Shown here: positions 45,350-53,179 of the stretch, in pieces
Layout: the number at the start of each line of letters is the position of its first letter
Position numbering within the stretch: position 1 is the first letter of the stretch
Position numbers and translations under genes: made by a program
From: Enterococcus sp. 9D6_DIV0238
Lineage (GTDB): Bacteria; Bacillota; Bacilli; Lactobacillales; Enterococcaceae
Reading direction: 5' to 3'
DNA: 64,000 nt
Assembly (NCBI RefSeq): GCF_002174455.2
Contig: NZ_CP147246.1
Coordinates: 2,582,001-2,646,000 of the forward strand
The notes under the pieces: generated by a model
What the model was told of the DNA's origin: nothing
The model's database searches: none
What the model saw: the letters and a program-made list of their open reading frames with translations, nothing else

Positions 45350-46540
45350 ATGAGAGAAGTAGTGGTTGTATCAGCGATGAGAACGCCGATCGGTACCTTT
45401 GGCGGTACACTAGCATCGTTTTCAGCCGTTGATTTAGGTGTGAAAGCTGTGGAAGGCTTGATCGTCAGAGCTGGCGTATCTAAAGAAATGATCGAAGAAG
45501 TCATCATCGGAAATGTCTTATCTGCTGGTAAAGGTCAAAATGTGGCTCGACAAGTTGCTGTAAACGCTGGATTACCATTTTCAGTACCAGCTTCCACTGT
45601 TGGGAATGTTTGCGGCTCAGGAATGAAGGCTGTTATCAATGGTGTGCAGGCAATTTTATCTGGGGATCGAGAGGTTGTTTTAGTTGGCGGAACAGAAAGT
45701 ATGAGTCAGGCTGGATATGTTTCATCTGATAGTCGTTGGGGGATGAGAATGGGGCATAGTCAATTAACGGATACGATATTATCTGATGGATTAACAGATG
45801 CATTTTCCGGCATCCATATGGGAATCACAGCTGAGAAATTAGCAGAACGTTTTCATATCAGCCGTGAAGAACAGGATGCTTTTGCATTGAACAGTCAGGA
45901 AAAGGCATTGAGAGCAATTGAAAATCATCAATTTGAAGAAGAAATCGTACCGATCACTATACAGCAAAAGAAAAAAGCTCCCTTTGATATGACAACAGAT
46001 GAAGGTCCTCGCGCAGGCCTATCACTTGAAAAATTAGGCAATCTAAAAGCTGTCTTTAAGGCAGATGGCACTGTAACAGCCGGCAATGCTTCCGGTATCA
46101 ATGATGGTGCAGCAATGCTGCTTTTGATGAGCAAAGAAAAAGCTGAGACGCTTGGCATTTCTTATATGGCAACAATCAAAAGCTATGCTTTTGAAGGAGT
46201 GGAACCTGATATTATGGGCTATGGTCCTGTTGTTTCAACGAGAAAAGCTCTTGATAAAATCGGCATGCACATCAAGGAAATTGATTTAGTAGAATCGAAT
46301 GAAGCTTTTGCGGCACAATCACTTACGGTTGCATCAGAACTTGGTTTAGATTTAGAAAAAACAAATATCTATGGTGGAGCAATTGCATTAGGTCATCCTA
46401 TTGGAGCCTCAGGTGCCCGGATTTTAACCACGCTGTTACATGGCTTGGAAGCGAATAAAGCGAAAACAGGTCTAGCCACATTATGTGTTGGCGGCGGCAT
46501 GGGCGTATCGATGATCGTTGAACGAAAGGAGTCCAACTAA
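45350..46540 (+). CDS. Acetyl-CoA C-acetyltransferase (thiolase)
   Basis: A 396-residue thiolase that cleaves acetoacetyl-CoA with CoA to two acetyl-CoA (or the reverse). The nucleophilic Cys88 is in 'VGNVCGSGMKAV', the active-site His in 'GGAIALGHPIGASGARI' and the second Cys in 'TLCVGGGMGVSM'. Length and motifs are those of biosynthetic-type thiolases (AtoB/ThlA). It overlaps the transporter start by one base. In this operon the degradative direction is more likely, completing use of acetoacetate. Confidence 0.95.
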   Translation: MREVVVVSAMRTPIGTFGGTLASFSAVDLGVKAVEGLIVRAGVSKEMIEEVIIGNVLSAGKGQNVARQVAVNAGLPFSVPASTVGNVCGSGMKAVINGVQAILSGDREVVLVGGTESMSQAGYVSSDSRWGMRMGHSQLTDTILSDGLTDAFSGIHMGITAEKLAERFHISREEQDAFALNSQEKALRAIENHQFEEEIVPITIQQKKKAPFDMTTDEGPRAGLSLEKLGNLKAVFKADGTVTAGNASGINDGAAMLLLMSKEKAETLGISYMATIKSYAFEGVEPDIMGYGPVVSTRKALDKIGMHIKEIDLVESNEAFAAQSLTVASELGLDLEKTNIYGGAIALGHPIGASGARILTTLLHGLEANKAKTGLATLCVGGGMGVSMIVERKESN

Positions 46541-47856
46541 TGGAAATTTTAGCGATTGCAGGGGTTGTTTTTGCGACAGGCCTAATTATTTACTTGTCAT
46601 TGAAAGGCATCAATATTTTAGTTATTTCTCCGCTTTGTGCCTTACTTGTTATGCTGACGAATCAAATGCCGATCTTGGATAGCCTATTAAAAGGACCAAA
46701 CTCATATATGGGTGGATTATCAGGATTTGTTTCCTCATTCTTTATTATTTTTCTACTAGGCTCTGTGTTAGCGAAATATAGTGAAGAAAGCGGTGCAGCT
46801 AATTCAATTGCAAATGGTATTTTGAAATTGACTGGGACGGAAAAACCTTATTCTGTTTTAGTGGCGATTTTTCTAATGAGCCTATTATTGACCTATGGCG
46901 GTGTGAGCTTATTCGTTGTTCTATTTGCGGTCGTTCCTTTGGCAAGAAATCTATTTGAAAAATTGAATATTCCTTGGCGTCTGATCATCACACCTTATTT
47001 TTTAGGGGTTGCAACTGTAACGATGACGATGATGCCGGGAACACCTGCTATTCAAAATGTCATCCCAACGATGACTTTAGGTACTACTTTGACAGCAGCT
47101 CCTATCCTTGGCATTGTTGCCTCGATCGTAGTGACGATCTGGGGATTATGGTGTATGAAAAGAGAACTTAAAGCAGCATTGAATAATGGTGAGATTTTCG
47201 ATCAAAAGTATGCGAAAAAAGAAGACGTAAAAACAGAAGGAAAACAACCGAGCTTGATCATAAGTCTTTTGCCGTTAGTAACATTGATCATTATTATTTT
47301 TGTCGGCAGCTTTTTTAAAGTCAGCAACATTATCATTCCAGCACTTACGGTATCGATCATTCTTTCAGCTGCTGTATTCCATCCCTACATTGAAAGCCAT
47401 AAACAAGTTCTAAATCTGGGGGCAACAGGAGCGATTTCACCAACGATTTTTTCTGCTTCGGCTGTTGGTTTTGGTTCTGTAGTAGCATCAGCAGCAGGGT
47501 TTCAAACGATTTTAGCGGGCATTCAAAGCATTCCTGGAAATCCGTTGATCAGTTTATCGATTTTGACAGGCGCCATGGCAGGTGTAACTGGTTCATCTTC
47601 TGGTGCGCTAGGGATCGTAATGAACAATTTTGTCCAGCCTTATGTCGATATGGGGATCGACCCAGCCATCATCCATCGAATGTCAGCGATTGCTTCAGGT
47701 GTATTGACTTGTCTGCCTCAATGCGGCGCTTTACTGTCGATGTATGCGTTGACGGGATTGACACATAAAGAAACGTACAAAAATTTGTTTATATCTGTTG
47801 TAGTAGGAAGTTTCATCGCGTTTATCGCAGCATTGCTTTTAGCTGTTTTATTTTAA
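46540..47856 (+). CDS. GntP-family carboxylate/hydroxy-acid permease
   Basis: A 438-residue membrane protein with about 12 hydrophobic segments. The GntP family shows in 'LLTYGGVSLFVVLFAVVPLA', 'MTMMPGTPAIQNVIP' and 'GSSSGALGIVMNNF'. Members carry gluconate, hydroxy- or keto-acids with protons. Placed between thiolase and hydrolase genes and co-directional with no real gap, it probably imports the substrate of this pathway. Which acid is unknown. Confidence 0.88.
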   Translation: MEILAIAGVVFATGLIIYLSLKGINILVISPLCALLVMLTNQMPILDSLLKGPNSYMGGLSGFVSSFFIIFLLGSVLAKYSEESGAANSIANGILKLTGTEKPYSVLVAIFLMSLLLTYGGVSLFVVLFAVVPLARNLFEKLNIPWRLIITPYFLGVATVTMTMMPGTPAIQNVIPTMTLGTTLTAAPILGIVASIVVTIWGLWCMKRELKAALNNGEIFDQKYAKKEDVKTEGKQPSLIISLLPLVTLIIIIFVGSFFKVSNIIIPALTVSIILSAAVFHPYIESHKQVLNLGATGAISPTIFSASAVGFGSVVASAAGFQTILAGIQSIPGNPLISLSILTGAMAGVTGSSSGALGIVMNNFVQPYVDMGIDPAIIHRMSAIASGVLTCLPQCGALLSMYALTGLTHKETYKNLFISVVVGSFIAFIAALLLAVLF

Positions 47857-47886
47857 AGAGAATAACTTATTTAGGAGGAAAGAAAT

Positions 47887-48657
47887 ATGAAATTTGTCGA
47901 CTTGAGTACAACGATTGAAAGTGGTTTGCCGTCTGATCCTGTAGGAATGATTCCAGAGATCAAATATAAGGATCATAAAGATAGCATCGAGTACATGTTG
48001 AGTTTTTTTGGAACGGCTACACCTGAAGATTTGCCGGATGGCTTGGCTTGGGCTTTGGAAGATGTGACATTGACTACTCATGCAGGCACACATTTAGATG
48101 CACCTTATCATTACCATCCAACAATGAATAATGGTGAACGTGCCTGGACGATCGATGAAGTACCGCTTGAATGGTGCTATGGTGATGGTGTAGTCGTTGA
48201 TTTTACACATAAACCAGATGGTTCTGCTGCAACGATCGAAGATTTTGAAAAAGAATTTGAACGCTTAAACTATACCTTGAAGCCAGGCGATATCGTCTTG
48301 GTAAATACTGGAGCCTCTAAAAAATGGAGATCGATCGAGTATCTGTCAGCCGGTTGCGGAATGGGCAGAGAGGTTACGTTATGGCTGATCGAACAAGGCA
48401 TCCATGTAATGGGAACAGATGCATGGAGCTGGGATCGCCCGCTTAAAATCGTCGGCAAAGAATTTGATGAAACTGGCGACAAAAGTATCATTTGGGAAGG
48501 TCATTTTGCCGGAATCGAAAAAGCATACTGCCATATCGAAAAATTAGCGAATCTGGATCAAGTGCCTGCAACAGGATTTAAATTCAGTTGTTTTCCTGTA
48601 AAATTAAAAGCAGCAAGCGGCGGCTGGATCAGAGCTGTTGCTATGATCGACGAATAG
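47887..48657 (+). CDS. Cyclase-family metal-dependent hydrolase
   Basis: A 256-residue protein of the cyclase/kynurenine formamidase/isatin hydrolase family. The metal motif 'THAGTHLDAPYHYHP' (about residues 58-72) matches the HxGTHxDxPxH pattern. Family members open cyclic amides or hydrolyse formamides using Mn or Zn. Here, beside a beta-keto acid cleavage enzyme, it may open a ring or cleave an amide to yield a keto acid. AGGAGG precedes the ATG; 30 bases separate it from the transporter gene. Confidence 0.85.
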   Translation: MKFVDLSTTIESGLPSDPVGMIPEIKYKDHKDSIEYMLSFFGTATPEDLPDGLAWALEDVTLTTHAGTHLDAPYHYHPTMNNGERAWTIDEVPLEWCYGDGVVVDFTHKPDGSAATIEDFEKEFERLNYTLKPGDIVLVNTGASKKWRSIEYLSAGCGMGREVTLWLIEQGIHVMGTDAWSWDRPLKIVGKEFDETGDKSIIWEGHFAGIEKAYCHIEKLANLDQVPATGFKFSCFPVKLKAASGGWIRAVAMIDE

Positions 48658-48672
48658 AAAGGTCTGATAAAA

Positions 48673-49503
48673 TTGAAAAACAAAGTAATCATCACCGTTG
48701 CGACAACAGGCGGTTATACGACGAAGGAACATAATCCGAATGTCCCTCTAACACCAGTTGAGATCGCTGATGAGGTGTACAAATGCTATCAAGCAGGTGC
48801 GGCGATCGCCCACATCCATGTAAGAGATGAAACTGGAAATCCAACGATGGATTTTGAGAAATTTAAAGAAACAGTGGAATTGATTCGATCAAAATGTGAT
48901 ATCGTCATCAACATTACTACATCTGGTGGAACTGGCTTCAATGATGATGAGCGAATGAAACCATTTGTAGAGCTGCTCCCGGAAATCGCTAGTTATGACT
49001 GCGGTACGATGAACTGGCAGCATACGACAGTATTTGAAAATAATCCTATGTTTTTAGAAAAATTAGGGAAGAAAATGCAGGAAGTCAATGTGAAACCAGA
49101 GATTGAAGTTTTTGATCCAGGGATGTTGTACAACGCGCTGTATTATGCTAAAAAAGGTATTTTAAAAGAGCCGCTGCATTTTCAGTTTGTATTAGGTGCA
49201 CCAGGCGGTATTGCGGCAACAGTTGAAAATTTAGTTTATCTAAAAAGCTTACTTCCTGAAAATGCGACATGGAGTGCTTTTGGGATCGGTAAAGAAAGTA
49301 CACCCATCCTGATGACGACATTGGCGCTCGGCGGTCATGTTCGGGTTGGAATGGAAGACAATAGCTACTTGTTTAAAGGTCAGTTAGCTGAATCGAATGT
49401 TGACTTTGTTGAACGTTCAAAAACCTTGATCAAAGAATTAGGGAAAGAACCGGCAACGCCGGAAGAAGCGAGAGCTATCCTAGGGCTTACGAAAAAAGTA
49501 TAG
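48673..49503 (+). CDS. Beta-keto acid cleavage enzyme (BKACE, Kce-like)
   Basis: A 276-residue Zn-dependent enzyme of the DUF849/BKACE family, starting at TTG (GAAAGGTCTGATAAAA upstream). Zinc ligands lie in 'AAIAHIHVRDETG' (His-x-His) and in 'RVGMEDNSYL' (Glu). Known reactions: a beta-keto acid plus acetyl-CoA gives acetoacetate plus a shortened acyl-CoA; Kce does this on 3-keto-5-aminohexanoate in lysine fermentation. The lysine aminomutase genes are absent here, so another beta-keto acid is likely. The acetoacetate formed is the natural substrate of the CoA-transferase and thiolase at the start of the operon. Confidence 0.88.
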   Translation: MKNKVIITVATTGGYTTKEHNPNVPLTPVEIADEVYKCYQAGAAIAHIHVRDETGNPTMDFEKFKETVELIRSKCDIVINITTSGGTGFNDDERMKPFVELLPEIASYDCGTMNWQHTTVFENNPMFLEKLGKKMQEVNVKPEIEVFDPGMLYNALYYAKKGILKEPLHFQFVLGAPGGIAATVENLVYLKSLLPENATWSAFGIGKESTPILMTTLALGGHVRVGMEDNSYLFKGQLAESNVDFVERSKTLIKELGKEPATPEEARAILGLTKKV

Positions 49504-49504
49504 C

Positions 49505-49921
49505 CAGAAGAGGCTGAGACAAAAGTGTTTAGCTCTGAGAACCAAGTCCTACAATTCTTAGGATCTTTGATCCTTAGAGATTGATGAGATCGAAACGAAG
49601 TGTACCACTGTTTATCTGCGACGAGTCTTTGACGAGAAAGCATCAACCCATTCTTCGTTGTGTTTACAGCAATAAGAAGAAATTCACGAAAATGACAAGA
49701 AACACGAAAGTGTACCTTTCGATGTTGAATGATTCCTACTTGGTGCTTTTCAAATTTTAGTGAGTTTCGGCTTATTTCCGATGCCTTCAACTCTTAATGC
49801 TTTAGCACTTAGAATTTTGTTAGCTGGTGTGATCGAAGCGTAGCGTAGGAGCTACTTTTTTCTCGCCGTTTATTTGAATTTAGAGAGCGAAACAAAACTG
49901 ATTTTTAGTTTTGTTTCGCTC
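49505..49921 (+). repeat. Dispersed intergenic repeat, copy A (long form)
   Basis: The block fills the whole gap between two converging genes. It opens with GAGGCTGAGAC and ends with the terminator stem GAGAGCGAAACAAAACT/AGTTTTGTTTCGCTCTC at about 49882-49922. The segment 49608-49647 (40 bases) is repeated exactly, inverted, at 56390-56429, and 49766-49825 matches 56303-56363 inverted with a few changes. I see no reading frame in it with coding character. Confidence 0.85.
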
Positions 49922-49924
49922 TCT

Positions 49925-50236
49925 TTAAACGTTCTGTTTTTTTGCTCTATGGCGAATAAGTTCAATCAGACCAGGTAATTCTCGTTCGATATACGTCTGA
50001 TTCAATGCATATTTTTTAGTGGTGCCTACTTTGTTTTCACGGATCAACTGGGCATCTTTCAACAACTTTACATGATGGGAAAGTGTGGATTTAACAATAT
50101 TGTAGGTTTCTGAGGTAATTCGTTTCTCGCCATCCATCAGTAAACAAGTCAAAATATTCAAGCGGATCGGATCACTAACGGCCTGAAGAGCGAGTAAAAC
50201 AGGGTCATTTTTATTGGAATCATATTTATTATTCAT
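49925..50236 (-). CDS. ArsR-family transcriptional regulator
   Basis: A 103-residue winged-helix repressor: 'LQAVSDPIRLNILTCLL' is the typical ArsR first helix pair and 'IVKSTLSHHVKLLKDAQLIR' the recognition helix. Metal-binding CxC motifs are absent, so it probably senses something other than soft metals. The ATG at 50236 begins six bases after a TGGTATACT extended -10, so the mRNA may be leaderless; the upstream ATG at 50254 would precede transcription. It diverges from the nitroreductase gene, and a perfect palindrome lies between them. Confidence 0.87.
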   Translation of the reverse strand: MNNKYDSNKNDPVLLALQAVSDPIRLNILTCLLMDGEKRITSETYNIVKSTLSHHVKLLKDAQLIRENKVGTTKKYALNQTYIERELPGLIELIRHRAKKQNV

Positions 50237-50263
50237 AGGATGAGTATACCACAAACCTTCTAC

Positions 50264-50316
50264 TTTACATATTACTTAGACAATGCTATATTTTAATAGT
50301 TCGAATATTTTCGAAC
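50264..50316 (+). promoter_or_regulatory. Nitroreductase promoter with a probable ArsR operator
   Basis: TTTACA (50264-50269), a 17-base spacer and TATATT (50287-50292) form the promoter. GTTCGAA (50299-50305) and TTCGAAC (50310-50316) make a perfect palindrome at the expected start site. The divergent ArsR protein is the natural candidate to bind it. Confidence 0.75.
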
Positions 50317-50338
50317 AAAAAAGGAAATGAGGGATATT

Positions 50339-50977
50339 ATGCAAAACACATATAAAGAAAACGACTTTTCAAAAATATTAAAAGGCCGGAGATCTGTTCG
50401 TAACTATGATCCAGCGGTTAAAATTTCTAAAGAAGAAATGGAACAAATCATCAATGATACTGTTACAGCCCCATCATCGATCAACATGCAGCCGTGGCGT
50501 TTTGTTGTAGTGAGCAGTGATGAAGGGAAAGAAACCTTGGCTCCTTTAGTTCATTTCAATAAACTGCAAAATGAAACATCTGCGGCAATGGTCGTGATTT
50601 TTGGTGACCTGGATAATTTTGCACAGGCAGAAAAAATTTATGGTACGGCGGTCGAACAAAACCTGATGCCTCAAGATGTAAAAGAACGACAACTGGAAAT
50701 GTTTAGTCCGTTGATGGAAAAAATGCCTTTGGACGTGAAAAAAGAAACGGTTTTGATCGATGGTTCATTAGCTGCTATGAATCTGATGCTTGTTGCGCGC
50801 GCGTATGGCTATGATACGAATCCGATCGGCGGCTTTGACCGTGAAAAAATCACTGAAGCATTACAGTTGGACCCAGAACAATACTATCCTATAATGATCG
50901 TATCGATTGGAAAAGCCAAAGAAGCAGGCTATCCTTCTTATCGTTTACCAGCAGAAGATATTACTTTTTGGAGATAG
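50339..50977 (+). CDS. Nitroreductase-family FMN oxidoreductase
   Basis: A 212-residue flavoprotein. The ATG at 50339 follows GAGGG at 5 bases; an ATG at 50327 would put that site inside the gene. FMN-binding features are 'KGRRSVRNYDP' (about 15-25), 'APSSINMQPWRFVVV' (about 44-58) and 'AYGYDTNPIGGFDREKI'. Family members reduce nitro compounds, quinones or flavins with NAD(P)H. It shares a transcript with the DUF1304 gene and is probably repressed by the divergent ArsR protein. Confidence 0.88.
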   Translation: MQNTYKENDFSKILKGRRSVRNYDPAVKISKEEMEQIINDTVTAPSSINMQPWRFVVVSSDEGKETLAPLVHFNKLQNETSAAMVVIFGDLDNFAQAEKIYGTAVEQNLMPQDVKERQLEMFSPLMEKMPLDVKKETVLIDGSLAAMNLMLVARAYGYDTNPIGGFDREKITEALQLDPEQYYPIMIVSIGKAKEAGYPSYRLPAEDITFWR

Positions 50978-50989
50978 GAGAAACCTACA

Positions 50990-51355
50990 ATGCAGATGAT
51001 TCCTTTAGTTTTAGCAGTGATTGTTGCACTTGAACATTATTACATTTTATATTTAGAGATGTTTCAGACAACGTCAACGAAAGCGCAACAAGCCTTCGGT
51101 TTAGATAAAGAATTTTTATCAGATGAACGCGTACAGACCTTATTTAAGAATCAAGGATTGTATAATGGATTTTTAGCGACGGGTATTTTATGGGGCGCAT
51201 TTTTCGCGTCCAATTCTTGGGCAGTCGTAACCTTTTTTATTAGCTGTGTGGTGGTGGCAGCTGTATATGGCGGACTCACCTCGTCAAAATCGATTCTTTT
51301 AAAACAAGGTGTGCCGGCAATTATTACGTTAGTGACATTGATTATATTTAGATAG
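50990..51355 (+). CDS. DUF1304 family membrane protein
   Basis: A 121-residue protein with four hydrophobic segments (about 3-22, 50-68, 72-90, 103-119). The N-terminal 'LALEHYYILYLEMF'-like helix (here VALEHYYILYLEMF) and 'LFKNQGLYNGFLATGILWG' are hallmarks of DUF1304, whose function is unknown. It follows the nitroreductase gene by 12 bases and precedes a terminator, so the pair forms a two-gene unit. A role alongside redox stress defence is inferred from that context only. Confidence 0.85.
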   Translation: MQMIPLVLAVIVALEHYYILYLEMFQTTSTKAQQAFGLDKEFLSDERVQTLFKNQGLYNGFLATGILWGAFFASNSWAVVTFFISCVVVAAVYGGLTSSKSILLKQGVPAIITLVTLIIFR

Positions 51356-51364
51356 AAAAGACAA

Positions 51365-51408
51365 AAAGCTTGCAACAAGGATCTTATGGTTGCAGGCTTT
51401 TCTTTTTA
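51365..51408 (+). terminator. Terminator after the DUF1304 gene
   Basis: AAAGCTTGCAAC (51365-51376) pairs with GTTGCAGGCTTT (51389-51400) and is followed by TCTTTTT. Confidence 0.85.
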
Positions 51409-51444
51409 TTTTCAAAAAAACTTATAAAAAGTAAGTCAAAACTC

Positions 51445-51473
51445 TTTACTTACTTTTAGTAAGAGTATATACT
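51445..51473 (+). promoter_or_regulatory. Promoter with embedded palindromes before the second nitroreductase
   Basis: TTTACT (51445-51450), a 17-base spacer and TATACT (51468-51473). Inside the spacer lies CTTTTAGTAAG (51453-51463), also found before the gene at 41935, and AGTATATACT (51464-51473) is a perfect palindrome over the -10. GTAAGT words surround both. This looks like an operator for a redox-sensing repressor. Confidence 0.6.
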
Positions 51474-51520
51474 GTGTAAGTAATCTAAAAACTATTTGAA
51501 ATCGAAAAGGAGAAATACCC

Positions 51521-52117
51521 ATGACAGAATTTATTCAAGCATTAAAAAAACGCCGCTCAATCTACGCTTTAGGAACAAACGTAACGAAATCAAATGAAGA
51601 GATCGAAGCGTTAGTTAAAGAAGTTGTAAGAGAAAGCCCATCTTCATTCAACTCACAAACTCAACGTGTTGTTTTCTTATTTGGAGACGCACATAAAAAA
51701 TTATGGTCAATCACTGAAGAAGCATTGAAACCTCTAACACCAGCAGAAGCTTTCCCGAATACTCAAGCAAAACTACAAAGCTTTGCAGCAGGTAAAGGAA
51801 CGATTTTATTCTTCGAAGATCAAGACGTAGTGAAATCTTTACAAGAACAATTTGAATTATATGCAGAAAACTTCCCAATCTGGTCAGAACAAGCAAGTGG
51901 TTTGACACAAGCAAACGTTTGGACTGCATTAGCTCAAGAAAATATTGGTGCAAACCTACAACACTACAATCCAGTGATCGATGAAGCTGTTGCTAAAGAA
52001 TGGTCGATTCCAAGTAACTGGAAATTAAGAGGACAATTAGTCTTTGGTTCGATCGAAGAAGCAGCCGGTTCAAAAGAATACATGGAAGACAGCGCTCGCT
52101 TTAAAACATTCGGTTAA
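51521..52117 (+). CDS. Nitroreductase-family protein, HBN1/Frm2-like
   Basis: A 198-residue small nitroreductase. FMN contacts are in 'KKRRSIYALG' near residue 10 and 'ESPSSFNSQTQRVVFLFG' (about 38-55). 'SGLTQANVWTALAQENIGANLQHYNP' (quoted in part: ANVWTALAQENIGANLQHY) is typical of the bacterial group related to yeast Hbn1/Frm2, which uses NAD(P)H. The promoter and a strong AAAGGAG support high, regulated expression. Codon use is noticeably biased to frequent codons, which also suggests high expression. Confidence 0.88.
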   Translation: MTEFIQALKKRRSIYALGTNVTKSNEEIEALVKEVVRESPSSFNSQTQRVVFLFGDAHKKLWSITEEALKPLTPAEAFPNTQAKLQSFAAGKGTILFFEDQDVVKSLQEQFELYAENFPIWSEQASGLTQANVWTALAQENIGANLQHYNPVIDEAVAKEWSIPSNWKLRGQLVFGSIEEAAGSKEYMEDSARFKTFG

Positions 52118-52151
52118 AAAAAGTTCAAGCTGGGAGAAAGAAGGGATCACG

Positions 52152-53000
52152 ATGTTTCAATTATCTGCTGAGACACATCCAAGTCAAGTTGTTTTAAAAG
52201 TAAAAAATCTAGAGAAAATGGTTGCGTTTTACACTGAAATCGTTGGACTGATGCTTGTTAAGTCAGAAGCACAAACGGCTTATCTAAGTGCTCAAGGAAC
52301 TCCTGAAAAAATTATTTTAGTAGTAAAACAACTACCAGAACCTCAAGAAACGATAAAGACGGCAGGATTGTATCACATCGCCTTTTTACTTCCAACAAGA
52401 AAAGACTTAGGCAATACACTGTTATGGTTATTGCAAAACAATATCGAAATCGGTGCTGGCGAGCATGGCTATAGTGAAGCACTCTATTTCTCAGATCCAG
52501 AAGGAAATGGGATCGAAATTTATCGTGATCGTCCAATGGAAGACTGGGATATCCGAGAAAACGGTGAAATCGTCGGTGTCACAGAAGAACTTGATGCAGA
52601 CGGGATTATTGCTGAGGCTGATAGAACTTGGCGTGGAATGCCTTTGGGATCAAAAATTGGGCATATTCATTTGAGTGTTTCTGACATAGAAAAGTCAGGG
52701 GCGTTTATGGAGAAAATCGGCTTTTCGCTAAAATACAATTTTGGGCGTCAGGCGAAGTTTTTCGCGGCTGGTAATTACCATCATCATATTGGTATGAATG
52801 TTTGGGAAAGCCGTGATCTGCCAAAAATGCAGCCGGAACAATTTGGTTTAGAATCCTATACATTTTCATTACCAAATAAAGAAGCTTATGAGCAATTACA
52901 AAAGCATTTGCAGGAACAAGCAATTGCTCATGAAAAAAATGATAATGCGTTGATCGTGCCAGATCCAAATGGAACAGCACTGATTTTTACGTATGATTAA
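52152..53000 (+). CDS. Two-domain VOC (glyoxalase/catechol dioxygenase-like) protein
   Basis: A 282-residue protein from the ATG at 52152; the frame is open back to 52044 but only as overlap with the upstream gene. Two VOC modules: the first with 'VVLKVKNLEKMVAFYTEIVG' and 'ALYFSDPEGNGIEIYRDRP', the second with 'GHIHLSVSDIEKSGAFMEKI' and 'ALIVPDPNGTALIFTYD'. The His-x-Glu metal pattern is present (His in HIA/HIHL, Glu in GIEIY). Length and layout match CatE-type catechol 2,3-dioxygenases, which remove catechols, so it fits the neighbouring quinone/nitroreductase theme. Confidence 0.85.
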   Translation: MFQLSAETHPSQVVLKVKNLEKMVAFYTEIVGLMLVKSEAQTAYLSAQGTPEKIILVVKQLPEPQETIKTAGLYHIAFLLPTRKDLGNTLLWLLQNNIEIGAGEHGYSEALYFSDPEGNGIEIYRDRPMEDWDIRENGEIVGVTEELDADGIIAEADRTWRGMPLGSKIGHIHLSVSDIEKSGAFMEKIGFSLKYNFGRQAKFFAAGNYHHHIGMNVWESRDLPKMQPEQFGLESYTFSLPNKEAYEQLQKHLQEQAIAHEKNDNALIVPDPNGTALIFTYD

Positions 53001-53026
53001 CATCATTTCAAAAAAACTAAGTAAAG

Positions 53027-53090
53027 ACGAAGCAACGAGTAAAACTCTACGAGCGATCAAAGAGGATTATTGGTTGTTTCGTTTTTTTTT
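53027..53090 (+). terminator. Terminator after the VOC gene
   Basis: ACGAAGCAAC (53027-53036) pairs with GTTGTTTCGT (53073-53082), followed by a run of T. Confidence 0.75.
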
Positions 53091-53108
53091 GTTTGATCAA
53101 ATTAACTA

Positions 53109-53137
53109 TTGAGTCAAAATGCACTGGACGGTAAGAT
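53109..53137 (+). promoter_or_regulatory. Promoter of the FetAB-like operon
   Basis: TTGAGT (53109-53114), a 17-base spacer and TAAGAT (53132-53137), 43 bases before the GTG start. Confidence 0.55.
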
Positions 53138-53179
53138 AGAAGATGATATTAGTAAAAATAGGATAGGAGTAGATAAAAC

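Noticed and set aside
49505..49921. Insertion sequence or pseudogene as the source of the dispersed repeats
   Set aside because: No transposase fragment, no terminal inverted repeats of IS type and no conserved reading frame are visible in any copy.
52044..52151. N-terminal extension of the VOC protein
   Set aside because: It overlaps the preceding nitroreductase gene out of frame; the ATG at 52152 fits the CatE-type length.
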